Source: a virus. Taken from it: 23,461 nt of DNA. Where the stretch lies: the IMG/VR virus record IMGVR_UViG_3300009008_000259, positions 1-23,461 of that record; one strand, 5' to 3'. Of the stretch, positions 1-6,464 are shown piece after piece; positions within the stretch are counted from its first letter, which is position 1; the number at the start of each line of letters is the position of its first letter. Under the pieces are notes generated by a model. That model made no database searches and was not told the DNA's origin. It saw only the letters and a program-made list of their open reading frames with translations. The position numbers and the translations under genes were made by a program.

Positions 1-11
1 AGCACGGAGTT

Positions 12-332
12 ATGTTTACAGATTATTTTCACGGTACGCCGGGAGTTATGTTAACTGTACCGGTTGACAAGAACACCACTTTATCAGAGTTATTGCAGGG
101 ATTGAAAGATGAAATAACTTTAGTGTACGATCATATCGAATCCACAGCAGAGTATCATAAAACCAAACCTGAATTGGTATTTAGCTTTTTAGTAGAAGAG
201 CTTGACAGGATGGAGTTATTCATATCTCAGAAACCGGATGAACTGTGCAACCCTGATTTAGATTACACTTTTGATACAGCAGATGAAAACGAAGAGTTAC
301 CAATGGCCATATTTAGTCTTGAATTTGATTAA
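12..332 (+). CDS. hypothetical protein, 106 aa
   Basis: I do not recognise this protein. It is acidic overall, with no clear membrane segment or signal peptide and only one cysteine. The middle (about residues 30-75) reads as amphipathic helix and the C-terminus is strongly acidic (DTADENEELP). A weak ribosome binding site (CGGAG) lies just before the ATG. It is the first gene of a run of short unrecognised genes that precedes the replication block, a position where phages often carry host-takeover or anti-defence genes; that role is only inference from position. Anything upstream lies outside the window. Confidence 0.6.
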   Translation: MFTDYFHGTPGVMLTVPVDKNTTLSELLQGLKDEITLVYDHIESTAEYHKTKPELVFSFLVEELDRMELFISQKPDELCNPDLDYTFDTADENEELPMAIFSLEFD

Positions 333-377
333 ATCTTTTGTCCTGGGTATGACTATAAACTGCCTGAAAGGAGTATC

Positions 378-557
378 ATGGAACCAATAAAAACCTTAAA
401 CGATTATATAGAAGCATACAACGACAGCATTTATCACACAATTAGAAGTCATGGCGTACCCGCTCATTTTATTGACCATGAAGAAATGGAAAACTGGGTG
501 CTAAACAATGAAGGACTGTATAACCATGCTATCGAGTGTGGTGTAACTGACATATAA
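378..557 (+). CDS. small hypothetical protein, 59 aa
   Basis: A short open frame beginning at an ATG 5 bases after a good ribosome binding site (AAAGGAG). The product starts MEPIKTLNDYIEAYND and ends ECGVTDI. It is acidic and probably helical, with several histidines and no membrane segment. It sits 45 bases after the previous gene and about 50 bases before the next, in the same direction. I recognise no family. The support is the ribosome binding site, the intact frame and its fit between two same-strand genes. Confidence 0.55.
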   Translation: MEPIKTLNDYIEAYNDSIYHTIRSHGVPAHFIDHEEMENWVLNNEGLYNHAIECGVTDI

Positions 558-607
558 CAAACCAAACCGACCTCGGCAAGTCAGAAAACTGCCGGAAAGG
601 GAAAATT

Positions 608-838
608 ATGGAATACACTATTAACAGCCGAAAATATAAGAGTGAGATAACATTTAGCCGACCCGGATCATCCTATGTTTTTGTAGACCTGGGCGGCAGA
701 GAGGGTTCTCTCGGTCACCAGATATGTGAGGGGGGTTTGCTGATGGGGGAAACCATCACAGCCGAAAACGTCAACCAAGAAGAGTTTGAAACCATCTGTA
801 AAAGGTGGTGGGCAGCATTTCTCAGGAATGAACGATAA
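608..838 (+). CDS. hypothetical protein, 76 aa
   Basis: Unrecognised small protein. The first half looks like beta strand (SSYVFVDLGGREGSLGHQIC) and the second half like helix (QEEFETICKRWWAAFL), suggesting a compact alpha/beta fold. The ribosome binding site is purine-rich (GGAAAGGG) and comes directly after a short inverted repeat, CGGCA at 574-578 with TGCCG at 590-594. Bases 661-780 are clearly richer in G+C (over 50 percent by my count) than the rest of the window, which may mean a different history for this gene. A minus-strand frame over the same bases is its shadow. Confidence 0.55.
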   Translation: MEYTINSRKYKSEITFSRPGSSYVFVDLGGREGSLGHQICEGGLLMGETITAENVNQEEFETICKRWWAAFLRNER

Positions 839-861
839 TCTGCAATAAAATAATATAACCG

Positions 862-879
862 AGCCCGGTTCGCCGGGCT
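862..879 (+). promoter_or_regulatory. GC-rich UUCG-type hairpin between genes
   Basis: AGCCCGG and CCGGGCT are perfect inverted repeats around a TTCG loop, so the RNA would carry a very stable 7-bp stem capped by a UUCG tetraloop. The stem is followed by TCCAAAAAAAGG and not by a T tract, so it does not look like an intrinsic terminator for + strand transcripts. It lies about 25 bases before the next start codon. UUCG hairpins of this kind occur between phage genes as processing or stabilising elements; that role is inference. Confidence 0.5.
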
Positions 880-905
880 TCCAAAAAAAGGAGAGAAGAA
901 TAAAT

Positions 906-1187
906 ATGCAAAAAACATTTATATTTTATACAGATCCGGGACATGGCTGGGGGAAGGTACCAATAAAACTCTTAATAAATCTGGGGATTGCAGACAAGAT
1001 CTCTACATTCAGTTATACAAGAAATGGGTTTGCTTTTCTTGAAGAGGACTGTGATTTACCCCTTTTCATTAAAAAATTAAACACAATAGGAGTAACCCCA
1101 AAATTCAAACCGCAACATACAGATAGAAATAGTAGAATCAGAAATTACCCATATTATAGAAAGGAGTTATATGCCAATGAAACATGA
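906..1187 (+). CDS. hypothetical protein, 93 aa
   Basis: The beginning FIFYTDPGHGWGKV followed by a later LEEDCD motif resembles a small phage protein family of unknown function that I have seen in other tailed phages; I cannot name it. The layout suggests alternating strands and helices (residues 1-60) and then a basic tail (PKFKPQHTDRNSRIR). There is no membrane segment. The ribosome binding site AGGAGAGAAG lies about 10 bases before the ATG. The 3' end overlaps the start of the following small membrane protein by 17 bases, so the two are probably co-translated. Confidence 0.6.
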   Translation: MQKTFIFYTDPGHGWGKVPIKLLINLGIADKISTFSYTRNGFAFLEEDCDLPLFIKKLNTIGVTPKFKPQHTDRNSRIRNYPYYRKELYANET

Positions 1188-1317
1188 TAAAGAATGGGAC
1201 TTTTATGAAGAGCCACCTTTAATAGAAAAGATTTTAATCAAAACAATACAGGTAATCTCATGTGGAGCTGCTATGGTTATCCTTTATACTTTAACAGTAA
1301 TTATACTTAGCTTATAA
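1171..1317 (+). CDS. small single-pass membrane protein, 48 aa
   Basis: A strong ribosome binding site (AAAGGAG, 1160-1166) lies 4 bases before this ATG, inside the end of the previous gene. The product begins MPMKHDKEWDFYEEPP, a charged, cytoplasmic-looking N-terminus. From about residue 21 to the end it is hydrophobic (SCGAAMVILYTLTVIIL), long enough to span the membrane once. Function is unknown. Small inner-membrane phage peptides of this size include superinfection-exclusion and host-takeover factors, but nothing here singles out one of these. The coding call rests on the ribosome binding site, the intact frame and the transmembrane pattern. Confidence 0.55.
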   Translation: MPMKHDKEWDFYEEPPLIEKILIKTIQVISCGAAMVILYTLTVIILSL

Positions 1318-1326
1318 GGAGGGTCT

Positions 1327-1545
1327 ATGGTTTTTGATAGGATTGAGTTTACTTCGGTAAACTGGACAGATTTACAGTTTGCAGAATGGTTGGCTAAACA
1401 GGATATGAAGTGGACAACAAAACATATCCACTCAACTATTCAATACATTGCAAATAAAGAAATTGTAGCTACAGTAAGATTTAAAAGGTTGAATAAAGAA
1501 CCATTTATGGTTAAAACTCTAAATATAAGAAAGGATCTTTTATGA
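1327..1545 (+). CDS. hypothetical protein, 72 aa
   Basis: Unrecognised small basic protein with a strong ribosome binding site (AAGGAGGG, 1317-1324) close before the ATG. The middle (KHIHSTIQYIANKE) looks helical and the end (IVATVRFKRLNKEPFMVKTLNIR) looks like a beta hairpin. It has no cysteines and no membrane segment. The stop codon overlaps the next start (ATGA arrangement at 1542-1545), so translation of the two genes is probably coupled. It lies just upstream of two genes leading into the helicase. Confidence 0.6.
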   Translation: MVFDRIEFTSVNWTDLQFAEWLAKQDMKWTTKHIHSTIQYIANKEIVATVRFKRLNKEPFMVKTLNIRKDLL

Positions 1546-1817
1546 AAACAGGAGTCCCTTTTGAAAAGGATTTAGTTCATTTTTTAATAGAAAACAATGT
1601 AGCAATCCGGTTTACCCGAAATTTAAAAGAGTCAAGGTTTGGGATTGTCAGAAAAGGGGTTAAATTAAAAACATCCAGACTTCTGAGACCTCTTCCCCCT
1701 GAAAAATATATCCAGAGTTTTTCATGGGATCATACAAAACAAGGAAAACCTTTCTGGCTGGATATCCACAAGAAATGGATTGAGAGGTTACAAAGGATTA
1801 AAAAGGAGAGTTTATGA
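1542..1817 (+). CDS. hypothetical protein, 91 aa
   Basis: Unrecognised basic protein, rich in lysine and arginine throughout (RNLKESRFGIVRKGVKLK), with a predicted helical C-terminus (WIERLQRIKKESL). It is flanked by 4-base ATGA overlaps on both sides, which ties its translation to the gene before it and to the helicase after it. The basic character and the coupling to a helicase would suit a nucleic-acid-binding accessory protein, but no motif proves that. No membrane segment or metal-binding cysteines are seen. Confidence 0.6.
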   Translation: MKTGVPFEKDLVHFLIENNVAIRFTRNLKESRFGIVRKGVKLKTSRLLRPLPPEKYIQSFSWDHTKQGKPFWLDIHKKWIERLQRIKKESL

Positions 1818-3181
1818 TAAAATCAAAAACACAAACAATTATCTTGTCAAACAAGATACTCTTAAAAAGCCCTGTATTATATGAGAAAGATATATGCAGT
1901 GCTTTCTCCATAACAAACCCGGCATATATAAACTCCTGCAAATATGGAAAAAGTAGATTTAAACCAAAAAAGAAACTCCTTTTCTGGGAAAAGAAGAAAG
2001 AAGGAATCTATCTTCCAAGAGGAGCTTTTGAAAAAATCAAAGCTTTTTATAGAAACAGACAGGTAAAGATTGAAAAGATTGAAAGATATACCTCAATCAA
2101 GCCGGAAAATTGGACGTTTAAAGGCCAATTGATAAAAGAAAAGGGGCAGCTTGCCATTAAGAAGTTTACTGGGAATTGTGGTATAATTAAAGCCCCTACA
2201 GGCACAGGTAAAACAGTGATGGGATTATGGCTGATGGCAAAACTCGGAGTTCCTACAATAGTTGTTGTGCATACTGGCTCTTTGGCAGCACAGTGGCCTA
2301 ATCGAATCGAAACCTTTTTAGGGATTCCAAAAAGTCAGATAGGGGCTATTGGCGGAGGTAAATTAAAAGTAAAAGGAATTACAGTGGCTCTGATGCAGAC
2401 ATTACACAAACACCCAAAGATACTCGAGCAGTTTGGATGCATGATCGTAGATGAAACTCACAGAGCTCCTTGCAATACCTATGTTAAAATCATTAATAAT
2501 TATTCTGGCAAATACCTGATAGGATTGAGTGCAACCCCAAAAAGAAGGGATGGGCTTACCAGTGTAATGAAATGGCATGTTGGGGGAGTTAATGTTTCAA
2601 TTTCCTTGGATAAAGCCAAACTCTGCAAATGTAAATATAAAATAATCCCCACAGACTTCAAGGCGGAGGAATGTTTTCAAAGGAATTATTCAAAAGCATT
2701 GGTAGAAATGGCAAGAAATCAAGGCCGGAACAAATTGATTGTCGAAAATGTTTTAAAACAGATTGATTTTTTCGGAATTCATCTTATTATAAGTCAGAAT
2801 AGATCCCAGTGTTTAAAACTTTTTAAAATGATGCCAAGCCATATCCGACTAATCTCAAGGGTATTAACTGGAAAAGTTAAAGAAAAAGAAAGGAGAGAAA
2901 TCATTCAAGAAGCAGAAAAAGGCAAATTGAAAATATTAATTGCTACAGATAAGCTGATCGGTGAAGGGTTTGATGAGCCTTTATTAAGTGTTCTGCACTT
3001 AACCAGCCCCATAGCAGATAAGAACAGATTGATTCAATATGTTGGGAGGGTCAGAAGGACGGTAAAAGGTAAAAAGGAAGCTTTAGTTTATGATTACTTT
3101 GATCCACATGAACCCATATTGAGAAATGGTGCAAAGAAAAGGGTGCAAACATACCGGGATAACAATATTACAAAAATGTAA
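1814..3181 (+). CDS. superfamily 2 DNA helicase, UvsW/XPB-like
   Basis: A DNA/RNA-dependent ATPase of helicase superfamily 2. In order: a basic N-terminal region (1-100); Walker A APTGTGKT at about 127-134; DETH (motif II) at about 213-216; SAT (motif III) at about 239-241; then the second RecA-like lobe with IATDKLIGEGFDEP (motif V) and QYVGRVRR (motif VI). The 455-residue length suits a compact UvsW- or XPB/RadD-like enzyme. In T4, UvsW remodels forks and Holliday junctions and drives the shift to recombination-dependent replication. With RecA, endonuclease VII and SbcCD-like genes in the same window, that role is plausible. The SF2 class is clear; the UvsW analogy is inference. Confidence 0.88.
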   Translation: MIKSKTQTIILSNKILLKSPVLYEKDICSAFSITNPAYINSCKYGKSRFKPKKKLLFWEKKKEGIYLPRGAFEKIKAFYRNRQVKIEKIERYTSIKPENWTFKGQLIKEKGQLAIKKFTGNCGIIKAPTGTGKTVMGLWLMAKLGVPTIVVVHTGSLAAQWPNRIETFLGIPKSQIGAIGGGKLKVKGITVALMQTLHKHPKILEQFGCMIVDETHRAPCNTYVKIINNYSGKYLIGLSATPKRRDGLTSVMKWHVGGVNVSISLDKAKLCKCKYKIIPTDFKAEECFQRNYSKALVEMARNQGRNKLIVENVLKQIDFFGIHLIISQNRSQCLKLFKMMPSHIRLISRVLTGKVKEKERREIIQEAEKGKLKILIATDKLIGEGFDEPLLSVLHLTSPIADKNRLIQYVGRVRRTVKGKKEALVYDYFDPHEPILRNGAKKRVQTYRDNNITKM

Positions 3182-3199
3182 CTTTTAAGGAAAAGATCA

Positions 3200-4102
3200 A
3201 TGAGTCTAGCCCAGTTATTCAAAAACATAGATACAGCTCCTTCAAGTTCTAAACACAGAAGATATGGTTGGTTAAATATAAAATGCCCGTACTGCAACAA
3301 AGGAGGAGATCATTACCATTTAGGATTCCATATTAAAAGGCAATATTTTAATTGCTGGTCTTGTGGCAAAAAACCCCTGTTTAAGACTTTAAAAGTTTTA
3401 ACGGGGCTTCCCTATTCAGAAATGAAGGAAATGCTTAAAACAGCCAATAAAGGTAATTTAAATGGCATATCCAAGCAACAATACAAAGATCCAAAGGTAC
3501 CTTTTAAATTCCCACCTAAAACAAAACAAATCACAAAACTAAAACACCACAAAGAGTATCTCAAAAAAAGGGGATTCAAACCTGAATACCTGATGAAAAA
3601 ATACAAAATCAAAGGAACTTCCATCATAAGTAAATTAGATAATCTTGATTTGAGTTGGAGGATTGTTATTCCTATCTATCAAAACGGAGAAGCTGTAACA
3701 TGGCAAACCCGGGCAATTGGTAAAAAAGGACTTCCATATATTGCTTGTCCGAAAGAAAGAGAAAGGATTAACATTAAAAACTTAATTTACCCAGAAGAAA
3801 CAAGTCATACTCTTTTTCTGGTAGAAGGATTGTTTGATTGTTGGAAGGTTAGATTGGCTGGGTTTCCGGCTATTTGTGGTTTTGGGGTAGGATTGAACTC
3901 GCAACAAATAAGAATCTTAAGCAAAAGAAGATTGATTATCTTTTATGATGGGGATAATGCTGGAAGAATAGAAGCACAAAAGATTAAAGAAAGGATTGAA
4001 TTTATAAAGGGAAAAGAAGTTCAAATTGCAAAATGCCCAGAGGGAAAAGACCCCGGGGATTTAACAGTTAAACAAATTAATCAAATTTTAAAGGAGTATT
4101 AA
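3200..4102 (+). CDS. DnaG-type DNA primase, zinc finger plus TOPRIM
   Basis: Makes RNA primers for DNA synthesis. The N-terminus carries a zinc-binding module, CPYC at 29-32 and CWSC at 52-55, with histidines between them. The C-terminal half carries a TOPRIM fold: the catalytic glutamate in LFLVEGLFD (about 207) and the metal-binding aspartates in IIFYDGDNAGR (about 250). At 300 residues it is about half the length of cellular DnaG and has no helicase-binding C-terminal domain, closer in scale to the primase half of T7 gp4. The gene follows the helicase after an 18-base gap with an AAGGAAAAG ribosome binding site. It presumably works with the DnaB-like helicase at 7158. Confidence 0.88.
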   Translation: MSLAQLFKNIDTAPSSSKHRRYGWLNIKCPYCNKGGDHYHLGFHIKRQYFNCWSCGKKPLFKTLKVLTGLPYSEMKEMLKTANKGNLNGISKQQYKDPKVPFKFPPKTKQITKLKHHKEYLKKRGFKPEYLMKKYKIKGTSIISKLDNLDLSWRIVIPIYQNGEAVTWQTRAIGKKGLPYIACPKERERINIKNLIYPEETSHTLFLVEGLFDCWKVRLAGFPAICGFGVGLNSQQIRILSKRRLIIFYDGDNAGRIEAQKIKERIEFIKGKEVQIAKCPEGKDPGDLTVKQINQILKEY

Positions 4103-4288
4103 ATGGAAAATATGGAAATCGGAATACTGTTTATCTTTGTAGTTTTTATTGTTTTTCTTTTGGGAAGGATTGCATACCACCTATCCGGGATTGATAATAC
4201 CCTGAAAATACAGCTACTTATAGAAATGGATGAAATGCGATTAGAAGAAAATAAAAAATCAGTTGACAAGATTAAAAATACCATTTAA
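4103..4288 (+). CDS. small membrane protein, 61 aa
   Basis: Begins MENMEIG and continues with a strongly hydrophobic stretch (ILFIFVVFIVFLLG, about residues 8-21), which would span the membrane once or act as an uncleaved signal anchor. The remainder is a charged, probably coiled-coil segment (IEMDEMRLEENKKSVDKIKNTI) expected in the cytoplasm. The ribosome binding site AAGGAG lies 6 bases before the ATG, and the start directly follows the primase stop. Function is unknown. Its place beside replication genes could mean it tethers a replication protein to the membrane, but this is only a guess. Confidence 0.65.
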   Translation: MENMEIGILFIFVVFIVFLLGRIAYHLSGIDNTLKIQLLIEMDEMRLEENKKSVDKIKNTI

Positions 4289-4464
4289 GGTGAAGTCTGA
4301 TATTAGTTATCGGTTTAGCGGCTGATGATACGGGGTAGGATTAACTCAAAAAGTTAATAGCCCTACACTACCCCAAATATCATAAACCTTTGTAGGAAGG
4401 TAGTCGAATATAAATCAGCCTACAAAGAAAAGCAGTTAAATTAATAATTTAAGGAGGGTTTAGT
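4289..4464 (+). promoter_or_regulatory. structured non-coding gap, candidate RNA element
   Basis: No convincing open frame, but dense inverted repeats. TGATA plus GGGGTAG (4326-4338) pair with CTACCCC plus TATCA (4368-4382). Inside lies TTAACT/AGTTAA (4341-4346 and 4352-4357, CAAAA loop), which can also stack with an alternative GTAGG/CCTAC pair (4335-4339, 4362-4366). CTTTGTAGG (4388-4396) pairs with CCTACAAAG (4419-4427). GGCTGAT (4320-4326) can pair with ATCAGCC (4414-4420), overlapping the previous stem, so a pseudoknot or a switch between foldings is possible. TTAAATT/AATTTAA (4436-4442, 4446-4452) touches the ribosome binding site of the next gene. No tRNA fold or T-tract terminator is seen. 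Confidence 0.5.
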
Positions 4465-4818
4465 TTGATAAAAAGAAAAAAAGAAGAAATCGCAATTCCA
4501 AAAATCAAAGGCCAAACTACACAAACTATCCATGTTTTTGAGGATTGGTATCTAACAGCAGATAAATTTCAATTCATTCTATTCAGGTTAACCAAAACCA
4601 AAACCGGAAAAAACATTGGCAAATACTACGCTACAGATTTTAGATTTTACCCCACCTTGGAAGACATCTTACTCTACCTTCAAAGAAGAAATCTCTGGGA
4701 CAAACTGGAAAAAGGGGATGCAAAAACCCTTATTGAAATGCGAAATATTCTTGTAGAAACAAAAGAATTGTTTTCCAAAATCTTAAAAGAAAAACTCTAC
4801 AAAATTAAGAAAGGATGA
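4465..4818 (+). CDS. hypothetical protein, 117 aa, TTG start
   Basis: Starts at TTG, 6 bases after a very strong ribosome binding site (AAGGAGGG, 4451-4458). The product is basic. Its centre (FEDWYLTADKFQFILFRLTK, then KYYATDFRFYPTLEDILLYLQ) recalls a small family of phage proteins with the pattern WYxxxDKYxxIL followed by YxxLExAL; DUF5405 is a possible relative, but I am not sure. The C-terminal third is helical. A 7-bp hairpin overlaps the first bases of the ribosome binding site, and with the weak start codon this may allow translational control. It sits between the structured gap and the initiator gene, with a 3-base gap to the latter. Confidence 0.65.
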   Translation: MIKRKKEEIAIPKIKGQTTQTIHVFEDWYLTADKFQFILFRLTKTKTGKNIGKYYATDFRFYPTLEDILLYLQRRNLWDKLEKGDAKTLIEMRNILVETKELFSKILKEKLYKIKKG

Positions 4819-4821
4819 ACA

Positions 4822-5835
4822 ATGATTACCAAAAAGAAAGAAAAAATGACCTATGATCGGATGGAAGAACCAATAGTTTTGTCAAAAGGAGTCCTCGATC
4901 TTCTTCTTCAATCCAAAAAACCAAGTGACTGTATCGCTCTCTACACTTTTCTATATTATACGGCAAAATGGCAGAAAACCAATCATCCCAGAGCAACGGT
5001 AGCATACATTGGAAAGGCTTTAAATTGGGGAAAGACAAAAACAAGGGAAGTCAAGAAGGAGCTGAATTTATTAGGTTTAATTGAAAATATTCGGTATGTT
5101 GATGATCAAAATAAAACTATGGGATGGTATGTGAAAGTTAATTTCATCTGGGGGAGAGAGACCCACCCATCGGAAATTGAAGGGGTGGAAAAAGCCACCC
5201 ACCGTTTTTCCCAGGGGGTGGCTTTTCCGAACCCAAATGCTTTAAGTACTAATAGAGTAAATGCTTCAAGTACTGATAACTCTCCCCAAGATGGGATTCA
5301 GGGGTCTTTTTCAAATGGAAATATTTCTAATTCCAATCAATCAACCCAAATTAATAAATCAAATCAACCCAAACAAAAGAAATCAGATAAACCCATTAAG
5401 ATTATTAAAGTCAAAAAAACCAAACAACAAAAACAATATACATCCATTTCAAAGAAATTAGCTCAAATCATTTCATCCCATAAAAGAATAAATAAAACTT
5501 CATCCATCCATAAATGGAATAAAGATATTGAATTACTCTTTACCAAAGATTTGAAAATTAACGGAGATACCCATGAAGATATAAAGAAAAGAATTGATTC
5601 CGCTTTACAGTTTTACGCCAAAAACATAGGAGGTACTTATATTCCAGACATCCAAAGTGGTTCATCTTTTCGCAGAAAGTTTATAAGTCTTGAGAATGCC
5701 ATGCAGAACAGGGGGTATATTTCCGCAGATCTTGTAAAGAAGAGTGCCCCGAATATGATCCTTCCCAGTAAAGAAACCCTCGATAGATATACCATTGATG
5801 ATATGAATGCAACCGTAGTCGATCCGACAATTTAA
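4822..5835 (+). CDS. winged-helix replication initiator protein (lambda O-like)
   Basis: Residues 15-110 read as a winged helix-turn-helix: VLDLLLQSKKPSDCIALYTFLYY, then NHPRATVAYIGKALNWGKTKTREVKKELNLLGLI and a beta wing with GWYVKVNFIWG. A polar low-complexity linker rich in N, S, Q and K follows (about 150-205), then a helical C-terminal part (about 205-305; WNKDIELLFTKDLKINGD) like those of phage initiator and DnaD-type proteins. The family binds origin DNA and recruits the helicase-loader complex. The next gene is a DnaC-like loader and a DnaB-like helicase follows, the same logic as lambda O and P. The linker-coding DNA holds a cluster of repeats (see 5161-5470), as in lambda O. Family-level call by architecture. 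Confidence 0.72.
   Translation: MITKKKEKMTYDRMEEPIVLSKGVLDLLLQSKKPSDCIALYTFLYYTAKWQKTNHPRATVAYIGKALNWGKTKTREVKKELNLLGLIENIRYVDDQNKTMGWYVKVNFIWGRETHPSEIEGVEKATHRFSQGVAFPNPNALSTNRVNASSTDNSPQDGIQGSFSNGNISNSNQSTQINKSNQPKQKKSDKPIKIIKVKKTKQQKQYTSISKKLAQIISSHKRINKTSSIHKWNKDIELLFTKDLKINGDTHEDIKKRIDSALQFYAKNIGGTYIPDIQSGSSFRRKFISLENAMQNRGYISADLVKKSAPNMILPSKETLDRYTIDDMNATVVDPTI
5161..5470. other. candidate replication origin inside the initiator gene
   Basis: This stretch of the initiator gene combines several origin-like signals. The hexamer CCACCC occurs four times in alternating orientation (5163-5168 and 5195-5200 forward; 5183-5188 and 5216-5221 reverse). A 14-base arm at 5187-5200 is matched by an inverted 13-base arm at 5216-5228. 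Two 20-base direct repeats (5235-5254, 5259-5278) differ at 2 positions and have a 24-base period. A 12-base direct repeat (5339-5350, 5362-5373) has a 23-base period. An A-rich, T-poor tract follows (about 20 percent G+C at 5401-5460 by my count). The lambda origin has the same plan. Function is inferred. Confidence 0.5.
5235..5278 (+). repeat. two direct repeats of 20 bases (iteron-like)
   Basis: Copy 1 starts AAATGCTTTAAGTAC at 5235 and copy 2 starts AAATGCTTCAAGTAC at 5259. Over 20 bases they differ at two positions, and the start-to-start distance is 24 bases, a little over two helical turns. They fall in the low-complexity linker of the initiator gene and encode the similar peptides NALSTN and NASSTD. 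A recent duplication of linker codons is an alternative to an initiator-binding iteron. Only two copies are present. Confidence 0.65.
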
Positions 5836-5843
5836 GGAGCAAA

Positions 5844-6464
5844 ATGAAAAGACCCAGAAAAGATGATGTTGTATTTAGATTATTGGAAACAAGATATAAA
5901 ATACCAGTAGGATTGTTAGAAACCATGAAGGAGATACTCCCAAACAAGACTGCCAAAGATTATTTAAATAAAAGCCTTTTCATTTTCGGAGCTCCGGGAA
6001 CCGGGAAAACAATCTTCAGCTTGTGCCTTTTATATTACTATTTGAAATCCAAAGCTCCTACAACAGCAAATTCAATTTCTTTTATATCTATTCCTGATTT
6101 ATTAATCTCCTTAAAGAATTATTATAAGTTACTTTCTGCCAAACCTGATTTTGGCATTGAAATTGATCCAATAACAAACCAGTTAAATACCCCAGAAGGG
6201 ATTTTAACTAATCAATGCAAGTATACCCGTTATCTAATTTTGGATGATCTTGGGGTTGGAAGAAGTACAGATTGGACAAATGAAATACTCTATTCCATAA
6301 TAAATCACCGGTATGTTCACCGGACAAAAGGACATTATACTATAATCAACACAAACTTCTCCAAAAAGGAACTTTCTGAAAAGGTAGATGAGAGGATTGT
6401 TTCCAGAATATTTGAAATGGCAGAAGTCCTTAATTTTAAAAAACAACTAAGGGGTAATATTTAA
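5844..6464 (+). CDS. DnaC-like AAA+ helicase loader
   Basis: An ATPase expected to deliver the DnaB-like helicase onto single-stranded DNA at the origin or at stalled forks. Walker A is GAPGTGKT at residues 49-56, Walker B is YLILDDLG at about 130-137, sensor I is the asparagine region TIINTNF, and the arginine-bearing DERIVSRIFE comes near the C-terminus, all in the order seen in DnaC and DnaI. At 206 residues it is shorter than E. coli DnaC (about 245), mainly in the N-terminal helicase-binding region. Its ribosome binding site AAGGAG overlaps the end of the initiator gene, so the two are probably made together. Confidence 0.85.
   Translation: MKRPRKDDVVFRLLETRYKIPVGLLETMKEILPNKTAKDYLNKSLFIFGAPGTGKTIFSLCLLYYYLKSKAPTTANSISFISIPDLLISLKNYYKLLSAKPDFGIEIDPITNQLNTPEGILTNQCKYTRYLILDDLGVGRSTDWTNEILYSIINHRYVHRTKGHYTIINTNFSKKELSEKVDERIVSRIFEMAEVLNFKKQLRGNI

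Noticed and set aside
64-100. TTGACA as a promoter -35 box
   Set aside because: It is inside the first gene and no TATAAT-like sequence is found 15-19 bases downstream. The same applies to TTGACA at 4263-4268.
4289-4464. tRNA or tmRNA-like gene
   Set aside because: No acceptor/T-arm combination with a GTTCRA-type loop and no CCA end can be arranged; the stems found have other sizes and spacings.
5235-5373. CRISPR array
   Set aside because: Only two copies of each repeat, of two different kinds, inside a coding region, with spacers of 4 and 11 bases. This is not an array.
5261-5461. Second + strand frame inside the initiator gene
   Set aside because: It falls in the A-rich linker, is made of N, K, P and I from low-complexity DNA, and has no ribosome binding site. 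The repeats there are better explained as a linker duplication or origin iterons.
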